Counted from the first letter of the stretch, positions 49,710 through 58,631 are shown. The stretch: 64,000 nt of DNA from Nonomuraea jabiensis (GCF_014204795.1 NZ_JACHMB010000001.1:7204501-7268500); one strand, 5' to 3'. Translations and numbers: made by a program. The notes: generated from the letters alone by a model not told the origin.

Positions 49710-50689
49710 CAGCGCCCCCAGCGCAGCCCCGGCGTCTCGACCGGCGCGTCCCACAGGCGCGTGAGCACGTCGTCGAGCAGGCAGATCGACACGGAGAAGC
49801 CCTGCATGTCGAGGCTGGTCACGTAGTTGCCGACGAGCGAGCGCGACACCCGGGCGCCCTTGCCCCGGACGAACGCCGCGACCTCCGCGAACACCACGTA
49901 CAGCTCCATGAGCGGGGTGCCGCCCATGCCGTTGACCATGACCAGCAGGTCGCCGCGGAGCGGCAGGTCGCCGTGGATGGCCTCCATGGCGATCGCGGCC
50001 AGCTCGCGCGCCGACACCATCGGCACGCGGGCCCGTCCCGGCTCGCCGTGGATGCCGATGCCCAGCTCCACGTCCGTCTCCGGCAGGTCGAACGTGGGCT
50101 TGCCGGCGTGCGGCGTCGTACAGGACGTCAAGGCGATGCCGAACGACCTGCTGCGCTCGTCCACCTCGCCCGCCACCGCGGCGAGCTGGGCCAGCGGCGC
50201 CCCCTGCTCGGCCAGCGCGCCCGCCAGCTTCTCCACGAACACCGTGGCCCCGGTGCCGCGCCGGCCCGCCGTGTAGAGGGAGTCCTGTACGGCCACGTCG
50301 TCGTCGACCAGCACGCTGGCCACCTCGACGTCCTCGATCAGCTCGGCGGCCATCTCGAAGTTCAGCACGTCGCCGGTGTAGTTCTTGACGATGTGCAGGA
50401 CCCCGGCGCCGCCGTCGACCGCCCTGGTGGCGTCGATGATCTGGTCGGGGACCGGTGAGGTGAAGACCTCGCCGGGGCAGGCCGCGTCGAGCATGCCGTA
50501 CCCGACGAAACCGGCGTGCAGCGGCTCATGCCCCGAGCCGCCGCCCGAGACCAGGCCGACCTTGCCCGGCCGCGGCCCCTCGGCCCGGTAGACCACGCGG
50601 TCGCGCACCCGCAGCGAGGGATGGGCCGCGGCCATGCCGTTCAGCGCGTCATCGACGACGGAGTCGGCCGTGTTGATGAGCTTCTTCAT
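49709..50689 (-). CDS. dhaK: DhaK, dihydroxyacetone-binding subunit
   Basis: A 326-residue subunit that binds dihydroxyacetone covalently through a His (GIGIHGEPGR) and makes dihydroxyacetone phosphate. Family blocks are SGGGSGHEPLHAGFVG, NYTGDVLNFEMA and LLVMVNGMGGTP. The dhaK-dhaL-dhaM order is the usual one. It is divergent from a P450 gene with only 54 bases between. Confidence 0.93.
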   Translation of the reverse strand: MKKLINTADSVVDDALNGMAAAHPSLRVRDRVVYRAEGPRPGKVGLVSGGGSGHEPLHAGFVGYGMLDAACPGEVFTSPVPDQIIDATRAVDGGAGVLHIVKNYTGDVLNFEMAAELIEDVEVASVLVDDDVAVQDSLYTAGRRGTGATVFVEKLAGALAEQGAPLAQLAAVAGEVDERSRSFGIALTSCTTPHAGKPTFDLPETDVELGIGIHGEPGRARVPMVSARELAAIAMEAIHGDLPLRGDLLVMVNGMGGTPLMELYVVFAEVAAFVRGKGARVSRSLVGNYVTSLDMQGFSVSICLLDDVLTRLWDAPVETPGLRWGR

Positions 50690-50743
50690 GGTGAGAAGAT
50701 CTGCCCATTTTCACGAGGGCGCAAGCGTCGTAGCGTGGGCGGG

Positions 50744-51910
50744 ATGGAGGTCGTCTACAACCCCTACGACCCGGCGGTCAACGACGATCCGTACCCCGTC
50801 TACGCGCGGCTCCGCCGGGAAGCGCCGCTCTATCACAACGCCGAGCACGGCTTCTGGGCACTGTCGCGGCACGCCGACGTGTCCGCCGCGCTCGGCGACA
50901 GCGCCCTGCTGTCCAGCGACCACGGCCCCGTGCTCGATCCGGCCGCGTGGGGGCCGCAGGCGCGGACGTACCTGTCGTTCGTGGCCATGGACCCGCCGGA
51001 CCACACCCGCATGCGGGCCATCGTCTCGCGGGCCTTCACCCCGCGCCGGGTGGCCGCCCTCGAACCCATGATCAGGCAGATCGCGCGGGGCTACATCGAG
51101 GAGGGCGTCGAGCGCGGGACGTTCGACTTCGCCCGCGACTTCGCGGCCAAGCTGCCGCTCGACGTGATCTCCGAGCTGGTGGGCGTGCCGCCGTCCGACC
51201 GGGCGGACGTCCGCCGCAGGTCCGACATCCTCGTGAGATATGACCCTCAGGGCAAGATGGCGGACACGGGGCTCAAGAGCATCCTGTCCCTCGGCGACTA
51301 CTACGCCTCGATCGTCGCCGACCGCCGGGCCACACCCCGCGACGACCTCGTCTCGGCGCTCGTCGCCGACGGCGGGCTGAGCCCCGAGGAGATCGTGGCG
51401 TTCCTGTTCCTGCTGATCGGGGCGGGCTCGGAGACCACCACCCACCTGCTGAGCGCCGCCTGGTACTGGGCGTGGCGCCACCCCGGCCAGCGCGCCGCCG
51501 CCTTCGGCGGGGCGATCACGCCGTGGGTGGAGGAGTCGCTGCGGTACGACACCCCCGCGCACGGCATCGCCCGCCGCCTCACCGGGGCCGCCGAGTGGCA
51601 CGGCGTGCGGGTGCCCGCCGACGCCAAGGTGTTGATCCTGATCGGCTCCGCCAACAGGGACGAGTCGGTCTTCCCCGATCCCGACGCCTATGACCTGGGC
51701 CGCGACACCTCCAGGTCCATCAGTTTCGGCGTGGGCCGCCACTACTGCCTCGGCGGTCCGCTCGCCCGGCTGGAGGCCCGGGTGGCGCTGGAGGAGCTCA
51801 CCAAGGCCGTCTCCCCTTCGTACGAGATCGACCCGGACGGCGTCCGGCGCACCACGCACGGCAACGTGCGCGGGATGGTCCGGCTCCCGACTACCGTGGC
51901 ACCCGCCTGA
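50744..51910 (+). CDS. Cytochrome P450
   Basis: A 388-residue soluble P450 monooxygenase. The I-helix oxygen motif is LIGAGSETTTHL, the K-helix ExxR is EESLRY, and the heme loop FGVGRHYCLGGPLARLE holds the Cys ligand. ATG 50744 gives a normal length. Redox partners are not encoded nearby, and a PlsC-type acyltransferase follows 18 bases downstream, so a lipid-related substrate is possible but unproven. Confidence 0.92.
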   Translation: MEVVYNPYDPAVNDDPYPVYARLRREAPLYHNAEHGFWALSRHADVSAALGDSALLSSDHGPVLDPAAWGPQARTYLSFVAMDPPDHTRMRAIVSRAFTPRRVAALEPMIRQIARGYIEEGVERGTFDFARDFAAKLPLDVISELVGVPPSDRADVRRRSDILVRYDPQGKMADTGLKSILSLGDYYASIVADRRATPRDDLVSALVADGGLSPEEIVAFLFLLIGAGSETTTHLLSAAWYWAWRHPGQRAAAFGGAITPWVEESLRYDTPAHGIARRLTGAAEWHGVRVPADAKVLILIGSANRDESVFPDPDAYDLGRDTSRSISFGVGRHYCLGGPLARLEARVALEELTKAVSPSYEIDPDGVRRTTHGNVRGMVRLPTTVAPA

Positions 51911-51928
51911 GTAGGCTACCTTCTGCTC

Positions 51929-52675
51929 ATGGCTGAGATCGTGTACCCGCCGGTGATCGCCGCCGCGCGGACCCTGTTTCGCGTGCTCGACGTCCGGTTC
52001 CACATGGAGGGTACGGAGCACGTGCCGCGGACCGGGGGAGCGGTGCTGGTGAGCAACCACATCAGTTACCTCGACTTCATCTTCGCGGGGTTCGCCGCGC
52101 TGCCCTCGCGGCGGCTGGTGCGATTCATGGCCAAGCAGGACGTTTTCGACCACCGCATCTCGGGGCCGCTGATGCGCGGCATGCACCACATCCCGGTGGA
52201 CCGGGGGGCGGGCGCGGGCTCGTACGCCACGGCCCTGCGCATGCTGAAGGCCGGCGAGGTCGTCGGGGTCTTCGCGGAGGCGACGATCAGCCGGTCGTTC
52301 ACCGTCAAGGAGATCAAGAACGGCGCCATCCGCATGGCCCAGGCCACCAACACGCCCGTCATCCCCGTCGCGCTGTGGGGCAGCCAGCGCTTCTGGACCA
52401 AGGGCCGGCCCCGCAAGCTCACGCAACGGCACGTCCCGCTGACCATCGTGGTGGGGGAGCCGATGCACCCCAAGCGCGGCGAGAACGTCAACGACCACAC
52501 CGCCGACCTGCACAAGCGGCTGTCGGAGCTGGTGGACCAGGCGCAGCGCACGTACCCGGAGGTGCCGCCGGGGGTGTGGTGGCAGCCGGCCCACCTGGGC
52601 GGCACGGCCCCGACGCCGGAGGAGGCGGAGGCCATGGACGCCGCCGAGGCCGAGGCCCGCGCCAAGAAGGAGTAA
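51929..52675 (+). CDS. PlsC-type lysophospholipid/1-acyl-glycerol-3-phosphate acyltransferase
   Basis: A 248-residue acyltransferase. Catalytic HX4D is NHISYLDF, the phosphate-binding motif appears as VFAEATIS (usual form EGT), and PVIPVALWG is motif IV. The Gly-to-Ala change in the EGT motif is a variation shared by some actinobacterial members. It probably acylates a glycerophospholipid at the inner membrane. It ends in front of a small terminator hairpin. Confidence 0.87.
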   Translation: MAEIVYPPVIAAARTLFRVLDVRFHMEGTEHVPRTGGAVLVSNHISYLDFIFAGFAALPSRRLVRFMAKQDVFDHRISGPLMRGMHHIPVDRGAGAGSYATALRMLKAGEVVGVFAEATISRSFTVKEIKNGAIRMAQATNTPVIPVALWGSQRFWTKGRPRKLTQRHVPLTIVVGEPMHPKRGENVNDHTADLHKRLSELVDQAQRTYPEVPPGVWWQPAHLGGTAPTPEEAEAMDAAEAEARAKKE

Positions 52676-52679
52676 GCCC

Positions 52680-52693
52680 GCCCTCGGGAGGGC
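52680..52693. terminator. Short GC hairpin between convergent genes
   Basis: GCCCTC (52680-52685) and GAGGGC (52688-52693) are exact inverted arms 4 bases after the acyltransferase stop, flanked by a CCCG/CGGGC pair that may extend it. The rest of the 186-base gap up to the MarR stop holds no gene. Confidence 0.5.
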
Positions 52694-52861
52694 CTGCCGG
52701 GCCGCGTCGCGCGGATCAGCGGGCCACCATCCCACCACCCCTTCATCCCATCGTCCCCGGATGGCGCGAGCGCGGGGCTCAGCGGGGGATCGAAGCACCG
52801 AGCATCTGCTCGAACGGCGGACGCTGCGGCAGAGCGGATCCCGCACCCCGCAAGCAGCGCT

Positions 52862-53362
52862 CTACTCGGGGCGGCCGGTGTCGCCCAGGGAGACGAGGAG
52901 TTTGCGGAGGAGGCCGGCCAGGGTGTCGCGGTCGGCGGGGGTGAGGCCGGACAGGAGGCGGGCCTCGTTGGCCGCGTGGCGTTCCAGGATGTCGTTGGCC
53001 ACCCGCCGCCCCTCGTCCGTCAGCGCCACCAGCGTCATGCGGCGGTTGTCGGGCGCCGGCCAGCGGTCGACCAGCCCCCGCTCCACCAGGTGGTCCATGC
53101 GGTTGGTGAGGGCGCCAGGACTGACCATGGCCGCGGCCGACAGGTCCTTCATGCACATGGAGTCGGCTTCGTTCCTGAGCAGCGTGGCCAGCATGTCGAA
53201 CTCCCACGCCTCCAGCCCGTGCTCGGCCAGGAACTCCTTGACCCCCCGCTCCAGGAGCCGCGAGGCCCGCGACACCCGGCCGATCACGCCCATCGGGGAC
53301 ACGTCCACGTCGGGCCGGGTGCGTGCCCACTGGCCGAGGATCGCGTCGACTGCATCTCCCAT
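52862..53362 (-). CDS. MarR family regulator
   Basis: A 166-residue winged-helix repressor. DNA-binding core: GLEAWEFDMLATLLRNEADS with MCMKDLSAAAMVSPGALTNRMDHLVERGLV, wing RWPAPDNRRMTLVALTDEG. It is divergent from an NAD-epimerase gene with two operator-like inverted repeats in the 90-base gap, so it probably represses itself and that gene. Its ligand is unknown. Confidence 0.9.
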   Translation of the reverse strand: MGDAVDAILGQWARTRPDVDVSPMGVIGRVSRASRLLERGVKEFLAEHGLEAWEFDMLATLLRNEADSMCMKDLSAAAMVSPGALTNRMDHLVERGLVDRWPAPDNRRMTLVALTDEGRRVANDILERHAANEARLLSGLTPADRDTLAGLLRKLLVSLGDTGRPE

Positions 53363-53376
53363 GCCGGCAATCGTAC

Positions 53377-53432
53377 GACATTGAAATGTTCGATGTCGTC
53401 GGTTATGGTCCTACGTGGAAATGTTCAATGTC
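53377..53432. promoter_or_regulatory. Pair of MarR operators
   Basis: Site 1 is GACATTGAA-ATG-TTCGATGTC (53377-53397), an inverted repeat with one mismatch. Site 2 (53412-53432) repeats the right arm exactly in consensus form TTCAATGTC, with a weaker left arm TACGTGGAA. The centres are 35 bases apart. Their AT-richness in this very GC-rich DNA and position between the divergent MarR and epimerase genes support operator function. Confidence 0.7.
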
Positions 53433-53452
53433 GAAGTTTTTGAGGTGGGACA

Positions 53453-54307
53453 ATGAAGGTGCTGGTGCTGGGCGCGACGGGGTACATCGGCGGTGTCCTG
53501 GTGGAGCGGCTGGTCGCGCAGGGGCATGAGGTGGCGGCGTACGTACGGCCCGCGGCGGATGGTGCGCGGCGGATGCCGGGGGTGGCCGACGTGCGGTACG
53601 GGGATCTGGCGGACGCCGCCGCGCTGGAGAAGGTGATCAGCGCGGACCTCGACGCGATCGTGCACGCCGGCCAGCTGACCGGCGACCAGGAGACCGACCT
53701 GGCCACGCTCGGCGTGCTCGCCGGATCGTCCAAGAAGGTCGTCTATGTCAGCGGCGTCTGGGTGCTCGGCGAGACCGACGGGGCGGACGAGGACACCCCG
53801 GCCGACCCCATCCCTCTGGTGGCGTACCGGGACAAGGTGGAGCGGGTGGTGATCGACGGCGGCGGCTCCGTGGTGCGTCCCGGCGTCGTCCACGGGCGCG
53901 GCGCGGGCATCCCGGCGCTGCTGAAGGCCCAGGCCGCGCGGCGCGGGACCGGCGTGTACGTCACCGCGGGCGGCACGGCGCCGACGTGGACCTTCGTACA
54001 CGTGGACGACGTGGCCGAGCTGATCGTGGCCGCCCTGGAGAAGGGGGAGGCGGCCGTCTACCACGCCATCAGCGAGGAGGCGGTGCCCGTCACCGCCGTG
54101 GCCGAGGCGGCGGCCAGGTCGGCGGGCGTCAAGGAGACGGCCAAGCCTTGGCCGCTCGATGAGGCCGCGCAGGAGCTCGGGGAGGGCTTCGCCCAGGCCC
54201 TGGCGCTCAGCCAGCGCGTCAGCGCGACCCGTACCCGCGAAAGGCTGGGCTGGCGGCCCTCCCGCCCCGGCATCGTCGCCGATCTCGTCGAGGGTTCCTA
54301 CGCCTGA
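53453..54307 (+). CDS. NAD-dependent epimerase/dehydratase (NmrA-like atypical SDR)
   Basis: A 284-residue extended short-chain dehydrogenase fold with the nucleotide motif VLVLGATGYIGGVLVERL. It has VVYVSGVWVLG in place of the usual active-site Ser, and the YxxxK motif appears as YRDKVE, shifted. It could be an atypical redox-sensing or reductase member. ATG 53453 lies downstream of two MarR operators. The reaction is unknown. Confidence 0.8.
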   Translation: MKVLVLGATGYIGGVLVERLVAQGHEVAAYVRPAADGARRMPGVADVRYGDLADAAALEKVISADLDAIVHAGQLTGDQETDLATLGVLAGSSKKVVYVSGVWVLGETDGADEDTPADPIPLVAYRDKVERVVIDGGGSVVRPGVVHGRGAGIPALLKAQAARRGTGVYVTAGGTAPTWTFVHVDDVAELIVAALEKGEAAVYHAISEEAVPVTAVAEAAARSAGVKETAKPWPLDEAAQELGEGFAQALALSQRVSATRTRERLGWRPSRPGIVADLVEGSYA

Positions 54308-54371
54308 CGCGCCAGCCCGGCCGGAAGGGTGACGGCGGGCGGCGCCTTGGGAGCGAGGGCCGGCCGAAAGG

Positions 54372-54745
54372 GCCGTCGCGGACCGCGAGCTCCCACTGGC
54401 GGTCGACGTCCTGCGCGGGTTCACGCTGTGCGAGATCCTGCTCGCCGACATCCAGCTGATGGCGACAGCGCCGTCATGACGCGGCCCATGGGCGACCGGG
54501 ACCCCTGGTTCGGGCTCCCGATCTTCTCCCTGCTGTTCGGCATCGGGTTCGCGCTGCTGGACTCCGCGGCGAACCGCGTCCCCCGCCCGCGGCTCGTCCT
54601 GCTGCGCCGGCTGCTGGGCCGCGGGAGTCATCCTCGCCGCCCAGTGGCTCTTCGCCACGCTCTGGCTGCGCCGCCACCGCCAGGGACCGTCGAGTGGCTC
54701 TGGCGCCGGGTCACCTGGGCCCGCGATCCCCTCGAGGGCGGTCGT
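54372..54745 (+). pseudogene. Decayed DUF418 membrane protein gene
   Basis: Three pieces of a DUF418 protein (normally about 400 residues) lie within 370 bases. The N-terminal piece LAVDVLRGFTLCEILLADIQ is in one frame and ends at a TGA at 54477. A middle piece, DPWFGLPIFSLLFGIGFAL, begins at about 54500 in another frame. The C-terminal QWLFATLWLRRHRQGP then EWLWRRVTW signature spans a further frame change. Large internal parts are deleted. The assignment is by motif memory. Confidence 0.65.
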
Positions 54746-54767
54746 GACGGCGACCGCCCAGCGGTCC

Positions 54768-56042
54768 CTAGCCCGCGATGAGGGCGTTGGCCTCCGTGAT
54801 GAGCTTCTGCGCGGCCTCGTCAGGCGTCATCCGGTCGAACAGGACCTCGTTCGTGTACCGGGTGAGGACGGCCTCGATGGCGCTGGCGCGCTTCGGCGGC
54901 GCGGCGGGCGAGTCCGCGAGCTCGCCCTTGATCTCCTCGAGGAAGGCCAGCGTCTTCTTGTCGGTCTCCGGAAGCTTGTCCCTGACCGCCGCCAGCACCT
55001 TGGAGCTGGCCGGCAGGCCGCGGTCGCTGAGGATGATCGCGCCCGCCTCCGGATCGTTGACCATGAAGTCGATGAACTTGGCCGCCGCGGCCTGGTGCGG
55101 GGACTTCGCCGCGGCGGTGTAGAACATCGCGGGCTGCAGGAACATGCCGCCCGCGGCGGCGCCCTGTGCCTTCGGCATCCGCAGCAGGTCCACTTCCTTG
55201 CCGCCTGCGGCCTTGTTGATCGAGCCGAGCTGGTTGCTCCACCACATGCCCATGGCGCCGTTGCGGGTGGCGAACAGCGACCGGTCCTCGCCCTGGGTCC
55301 CGAGCTCGATGCTCTTGGCGGCGTCAGGGGAACCCTTGGTCCTGATCAGCTTCTGGTGGATCGCCCACCACGCCTTCAGCGTCTCGGGCGAGACGCCGAT
55401 CTTGTTGCCGTTGTAGAGGGACTCGCCCCGCTGTGCGGCGAAGATCTGCAGGAACGCCGGGTTGAAAGACTGCTGCGTGCCGTAGACCTTGCCTCCGCTG
55501 CCTGCGGTGATCTTGGCCGCCAGGTCGACGTACTGGTCCCAGGTCCACGTGGTGTCGTCGGGCAGCCTCTGCCCCGCGTCCTTGACCGCCTTCGGGTCCA
55601 CGACCAGGGACCAGGCGTTGACGCCGGTGGGGATGGCGAACTGCTTGCCGTCGATGGCGCCGGTGGCCAGCACCTTGCCGTCGATGTCGGCGGTGTCGAC
55701 CGCGCTGGACAGGTCGGCGAGCGTGCCGCGTTCGGCATATTCCCGCAGGCCGCGGATCTCGAGGGTGATGACGTCGGGCGTCTGGTCGCTCGCGACCCTC
55801 GTGGCCAGCGTGTCGTAGTAGGTGCCGAAGCCGGAGAACTCTTCCTCGATGTCGATGTCCGGGTTCTTCGCCTCGAACCTCTTGATCGCCTCTTGCGTCA
55901 TTTTCTGCCGCGCGTCACTGCCCCAGTAGGAGAAACGTAACGTGATCGCACCGTCGGCGCCTTCGCTGCCACAGGCCCCGGTGATCATCAGCACGGCGGT
56001 GGCCAGCAACGCCGCCGTCCACGTCTTCTTGCCTGGGCCCAC
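54768..56042 (-). CDS. Orphan extracellular sugar-binding lipoprotein
   Basis: A 424-residue type 1 solute-binding protein. Lipobox MITGAC (Cys near residue 24), then ITLRFSYWGSDARQKMTQEA, TPDVITLEIRGL and AIPTGVNAWSLVVDPKAVKDA. It resembles carbohydrate-binding proteins, but no permease or ATPase gene adjoins it; the neighbours are a pseudogene and a tRNA. GTG 56042 follows a strong AGGAGG. It may work with permeases elsewhere or be a remnant. Confidence 0.85.
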   Translation of the reverse strand: MGPGKKTWTAALLATAVLMITGACGSEGADGAITLRFSYWGSDARQKMTQEAIKRFEAKNPDIDIEEEFSGFGTYYDTLATRVASDQTPDVITLEIRGLREYAERGTLADLSSAVDTADIDGKVLATGAIDGKQFAIPTGVNAWSLVVDPKAVKDAGQRLPDDTTWTWDQYVDLAAKITAGSGGKVYGTQQSFNPAFLQIFAAQRGESLYNGNKIGVSPETLKAWWAIHQKLIRTKGSPDAAKSIELGTQGEDRSLFATRNGAMGMWWSNQLGSINKAAGGKEVDLLRMPKAQGAAAGGMFLQPAMFYTAAAKSPHQAAAAKFIDFMVNDPEAGAIILSDRGLPASSKVLAAVRDKLPETDKKTLAFLEEIKGELADSPAAPPKRASAIEAVLTRYTNEVLFDRMTPDEAAQKLITEANALIAG

Positions 56043-56312
56043 GGCTCTACCTCCTGGGGGGTCGGGGGTGCAGGACCTGCTTCGGTCCTGGGGCGGTCAC
56101 TCCACGGGTCGGTCGCTTCCGTCCGGTGCAGGAAGAAGTCGAAGCCCGAGCGCGCTGATCGGCATGGCGAGCACCGGAGCCCACGACGACCCTCCACCGG
56201 AGTCAGAAATCGCAAGGCTACCGGGGGCCGCGAAGCGGCCGGAAGTTTTTGGTGTGAACGAAGTGGCTCAGAAGGTCGCTGTGCCCCGATGGACGCCGCC
56301 CGCCCATGCGAA
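56043..56312. other. Non-coding leader and spacer between binding protein and tRNA
   Basis: This stretch holds the binding protein's AGGAGG (56050-56055 on the minus strand). Just before it is a 7-bp hairpin CAGGACC/GGTCCTG (56071-56077, 56084-56090) that would sit in the mRNA leader. I see no convincing promoter boxes, gene or repeat in the remainder. Confidence 0.5.
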
Positions 56313-56340
56313 AGGGTGCCACCCCAGCGAGTGACACCCT
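56313..56340 (-). terminator. Terminator hairpin downstream of tRNA-Pro
   Basis: Arms AGGGTGCCAC (56313-56322) and GTGACACCCT (56331-56340) pair with one G-U-type mismatch around an 8-base loop. On the minus strand this follows the tRNA 3' end by 18 bases and leads into TTTCGC. Confidence 0.7.
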
Positions 56341-56358
56341 CATCGACCAGTGGAAATC

Positions 56359-56435
<77 letters not shown>

Positions 56436-56530
56436 GTCGTGTCGGCCGCTCCCTGCGGAGCGGGACGTCATAACCTTAGCGCACATCGGAGGTGCACGCG
56501 TACACGGAGAGCTGGGGCGGAGGTGGCCGA

Positions 56531-56956
56531 GTGGGGCGGAAACCGACCATCGATCGGCGGGAGCTGGCCAGGTTGGTGGCCGAGGGGATGAACGTGCAGG
56601 ACCTGGCCGCCCACTTCGGGGTCAGCGAGTCCGGGGTGCTGCAGGCCAAGCGGGCCGCCGGGCTGGCCAAGCCGATGCTCGACCACAGCCGGGCCGTACC
56701 ATGGAAGCTGGCTCGCGAGCACTCCCAGTCCGGGCCCGCCACCAACCTGCGTAATCTGTCGGCGGCCGCGCAGGGGAAGCCGCCCGCGGCCGAGCGGCTG
56801 AACACGGCTCTGCGGTGGGCTCAGCGCCTCGTCGACGCGGGGCTCGACGTGCGGTACGACGCGGCCGAAGGGTTCAGCGAGATCCCCGCCGCACCAACGG
56901 GCTCACATGTCGCAGCCGTGCTGGCGGCGGCCAGGCAGGCACTGGAAGCCCGCTGA
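56531..56956 (+). CDS. Small helix-turn-helix protein, unknown
   Basis: A 141-residue protein. An N-terminal helix-turn-helix (ARLVAEGMNVQDLAAHFGVSESGVLQAKRAAG, about residues 13-45) resembles resolvase-like or phage-type HTH modules. The C-terminal part (TALRWAQRLVDAGLDVRYDA) is not recognised. I chose GTG 56531 because CGGAGG lies seven bases upstream; the frame is open back to 56492, where no spaced Shine-Dalgarno exists. DNA binding is inferred. Confidence 0.6.
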   Translation: MGRKPTIDRRELARLVAEGMNVQDLAAHFGVSESGVLQAKRAAGLAKPMLDHSRAVPWKLAREHSQSGPATNLRNLSAAAQGKPPAAERLNTALRWAQRLVDAGLDVRYDAAEGFSEIPAAPTGSHVAAVLAAARQALEAR

Positions 56957-57025
56957 GGCGGTGAGTTTCGACCCACCTGTCGAGGGCAGTCGCTGGTCTC
57001 AAGACAGAGACCGGAGGCGAACAAC

Positions 57026-57571
57026 ATGACCACCTTGATCTGGGTGGCCGTCGTCGCGGTCGTGGTGGTGGCGCTCGTGGCAGTGGGTTATCTCGTGCTG
57101 CAGCAGAGGCGCCGCGACCATCTCCGCGAACGTTTCGGCCCGGAGTACGAACGCATAGTCGCCGAGCACGACAACCGCCGCGACGCCGAGCAGGAGCTGC
57201 TCGACCGGGAGCGCCGGCATGCGGATCTCGACATCCATCCCCTGACGGAAGAGTCGCGCGACACGTACGCGAACCGGTGGACCGAGGTGCAGGAGCGCTT
57301 CGTCGACGCGCCCGGGTTTGCGGTGACCGAGGCCGATCAGCTGGTCACCGCGGTCATGGCGGAACGGGGTTACCCGACGGAGAACTACGAGGAGCGGCTG
57401 TCCACCCTGTCGGTGGGCCACGCGCAGACGCTCGACCACTACCGGACGGCCCACGAGATCAGCGGGCGGGCGGCCAGGAAGGAGGCCTCCACGGAGGACC
57501 TGCGGCAGGCCATGGTGCACTACCGCGCGCTGTTCGAGGAACTGCTGCAGGAGACCACACGAGGACGGTGA
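57026..57571 (+). CDS. Single-pass membrane protein of unknown family, first of a paralogous pair
   Basis: A 181-residue protein with an N-terminal membrane helix (LIWVAVVAVVVVALVAVGYL) and a charged cytoplasmic domain. The domain has RWTEVQERFVDAPGFAVTEADQLVTAV, shared with the next gene. ATG 57026 has GGAGGCG upstream. Family not known to me, although such proteins are frequent in actinobacteria. Confidence 0.7.
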   Translation: MTTLIWVAVVAVVVVALVAVGYLVLQQRRRDHLRERFGPEYERIVAEHDNRRDAEQELLDRERRHADLDIHPLTEESRDTYANRWTEVQERFVDAPGFAVTEADQLVTAVMAERGYPTENYEERLSTLSVGHAQTLDHYRTAHEISGRAARKEASTEDLRQAMVHYRALFEELLQETTRGR

Positions 57572-58341
57572 ACGAGGACATGAGCACCCCCAGCACCCCG
57601 AGAAGCGGGAGCGAGGAGGAGCGCGACAGGCACCTCCGCGACGACACGCTCCTCGATGATTCCCCCGATGAACGCCCCGGCGAGCGCTTCGACGCCCGCA
57701 CAGACGAGTACGCGGACGACCGCAGCTTCGACGGCGACGGCTCCCGCGGCGTCCACGACACGGCCGATGACCGTGTCCAGGGTGAGGTCGTCCCGGGCGA
57801 CGTCCGTGTCGCGGGCGACGACGACCAGGAGCGGCACAGCCCGCGTGCCGGCGACGAGTACGCCGCTGCCGTGCCTGGCGCCGTGACGCCGCCCGCGGCC
57901 GAGTACGACGACGGCACGTACCGCGACCCCTATGCCAGGACCGGCGGGGACACGCCGGCCGGACCGGATACCGAGCCCAGCGAGGTCCCGGCGCACGCCG
58001 CCCCCGACGACGTCGTCCTGTTCGACCAGGACCCGGACCAGGTGCAGGCCCGCTGGCGCGACCTGCAGGCGTCGTTCGTCGACGACCCCGGCGAGGCCGT
58101 GCGGCGCGCCGACGGGCTGGTCGGCGAGGTCGTCGAGGCCCTCACCAGCAGCCTCACCACTCGCACGAACGGCCTGCGCGACCGCTGGAAGGACACCGAG
58201 GCCGCCGACACCGAGCAGATGCGCCTGGCGCTGCGCGACTACCGGAACGTCCTGGAACGCCTGCTCGCCCTCACCGGCCCCCAGAGCCCCCAGAGCTCCC
58301 AGAGCCCGCAGGCCCAGCTCCAGACCTGGGGAAAGAGGTGA
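57568..58341 (+). CDS. Soluble acidic paralogue of the preceding protein
   Basis: A 257-residue, Asp/Glu/Arg-rich protein with a disordered N-terminal 150 residues and a C-terminal domain (RWRDLQASFVDDPGEAVRRAD with GLVGEVVEAL, about 165-240). This matches the RW-x2-(V/L)Q-x2-FVD-x-P-x2-AV-x2-AD-x-LV pattern of the previous gene. GTG 57568 overlaps the preceding stop (GTGA); ATG 57580 is an alternative. The tail has PQSPQSSQSPQ repeats. Function unknown. Confidence 0.65.
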   Translation: MNEDMSTPSTPRSGSEEERDRHLRDDTLLDDSPDERPGERFDARTDEYADDRSFDGDGSRGVHDTADDRVQGEVVPGDVRVAGDDDQERHSPRAGDEYAAAVPGAVTPPAAEYDDGTYRDPYARTGGDTPAGPDTEPSEVPAHAAPDDVVLFDQDPDQVQARWRDLQASFVDDPGEAVRRADGLVGEVVEALTSSLTTRTNGLRDRWKDTEAADTEQMRLALRDYRNVLERLLALTGPQSPQSSQSPQAQLQTWGKR

Positions 58342-58347
58342 CCTGAC

Positions 58348-58545
58348 ATGCTCGCGGTAGTCGCAGCGATCATCTTCGGACTGGGGTTCCTGCTCGACCT
58401 GGTCGGCGCCCGGATCCCCGGCGGGTTCTCCGGCATGACGTTCGTCCTGCTGGGCCTGACGCTGCTGGCCCTGCACCAGGCGGGCGTCGGCACGGCCGGC
58501 ATCCGTACCGGGTACAGCAACTGGCGTGGCCGGGCACGTAGGTAG
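58348..58545 (+). CDS. Small two-helix membrane protein
   Basis: A 65-residue hydrophobic protein with two predicted membrane helices (VVAAIIFGLGFLLDLVG; FVLLGLTLLALHQAGV) and an Arg-rich tail (NWRGRARR). GTG 58348 or the ATG overlap at the same position begins 6 bases after the preceding stop, so it is the third gene of the unit that starts at 57026. No family recognised. Confidence 0.6.
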   Translation: MLAVVAAIIFGLGFLLDLVGARIPGGFSGMTFVLLGLTLLALHQAGVGTAGIRTGYSNWRGRARR

Positions 58546-58598
58546 GAACCGGCCGAGGGGCCACCGGCAAAGGGCCCCAGCCGGTAAGGCCCCGAAAA

Positions 58599-58628
58599 CG
58601 GGAGGTCGCCGAGGACGGCGGCCTCCCG
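58599..58628. terminator. Bidirectional terminator hairpin
   Basis: CGGGAGGTCGCC (58599-58610) pairs with GGCGGCCTCCCG (58617-58628), 12 bp with one G-U pair, loop GAGGAC. It lies between the convergent small membrane protein gene and the anti-sigma kinase gene. Confidence 0.75.
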
Positions 58629-58631
58629 TCA

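Noticed and set aside
50711..52846. Long minus-strand frame opposite P450 and acyltransferase
   Set aside because: Shadow of two well-supported genes; no recognisable motif.
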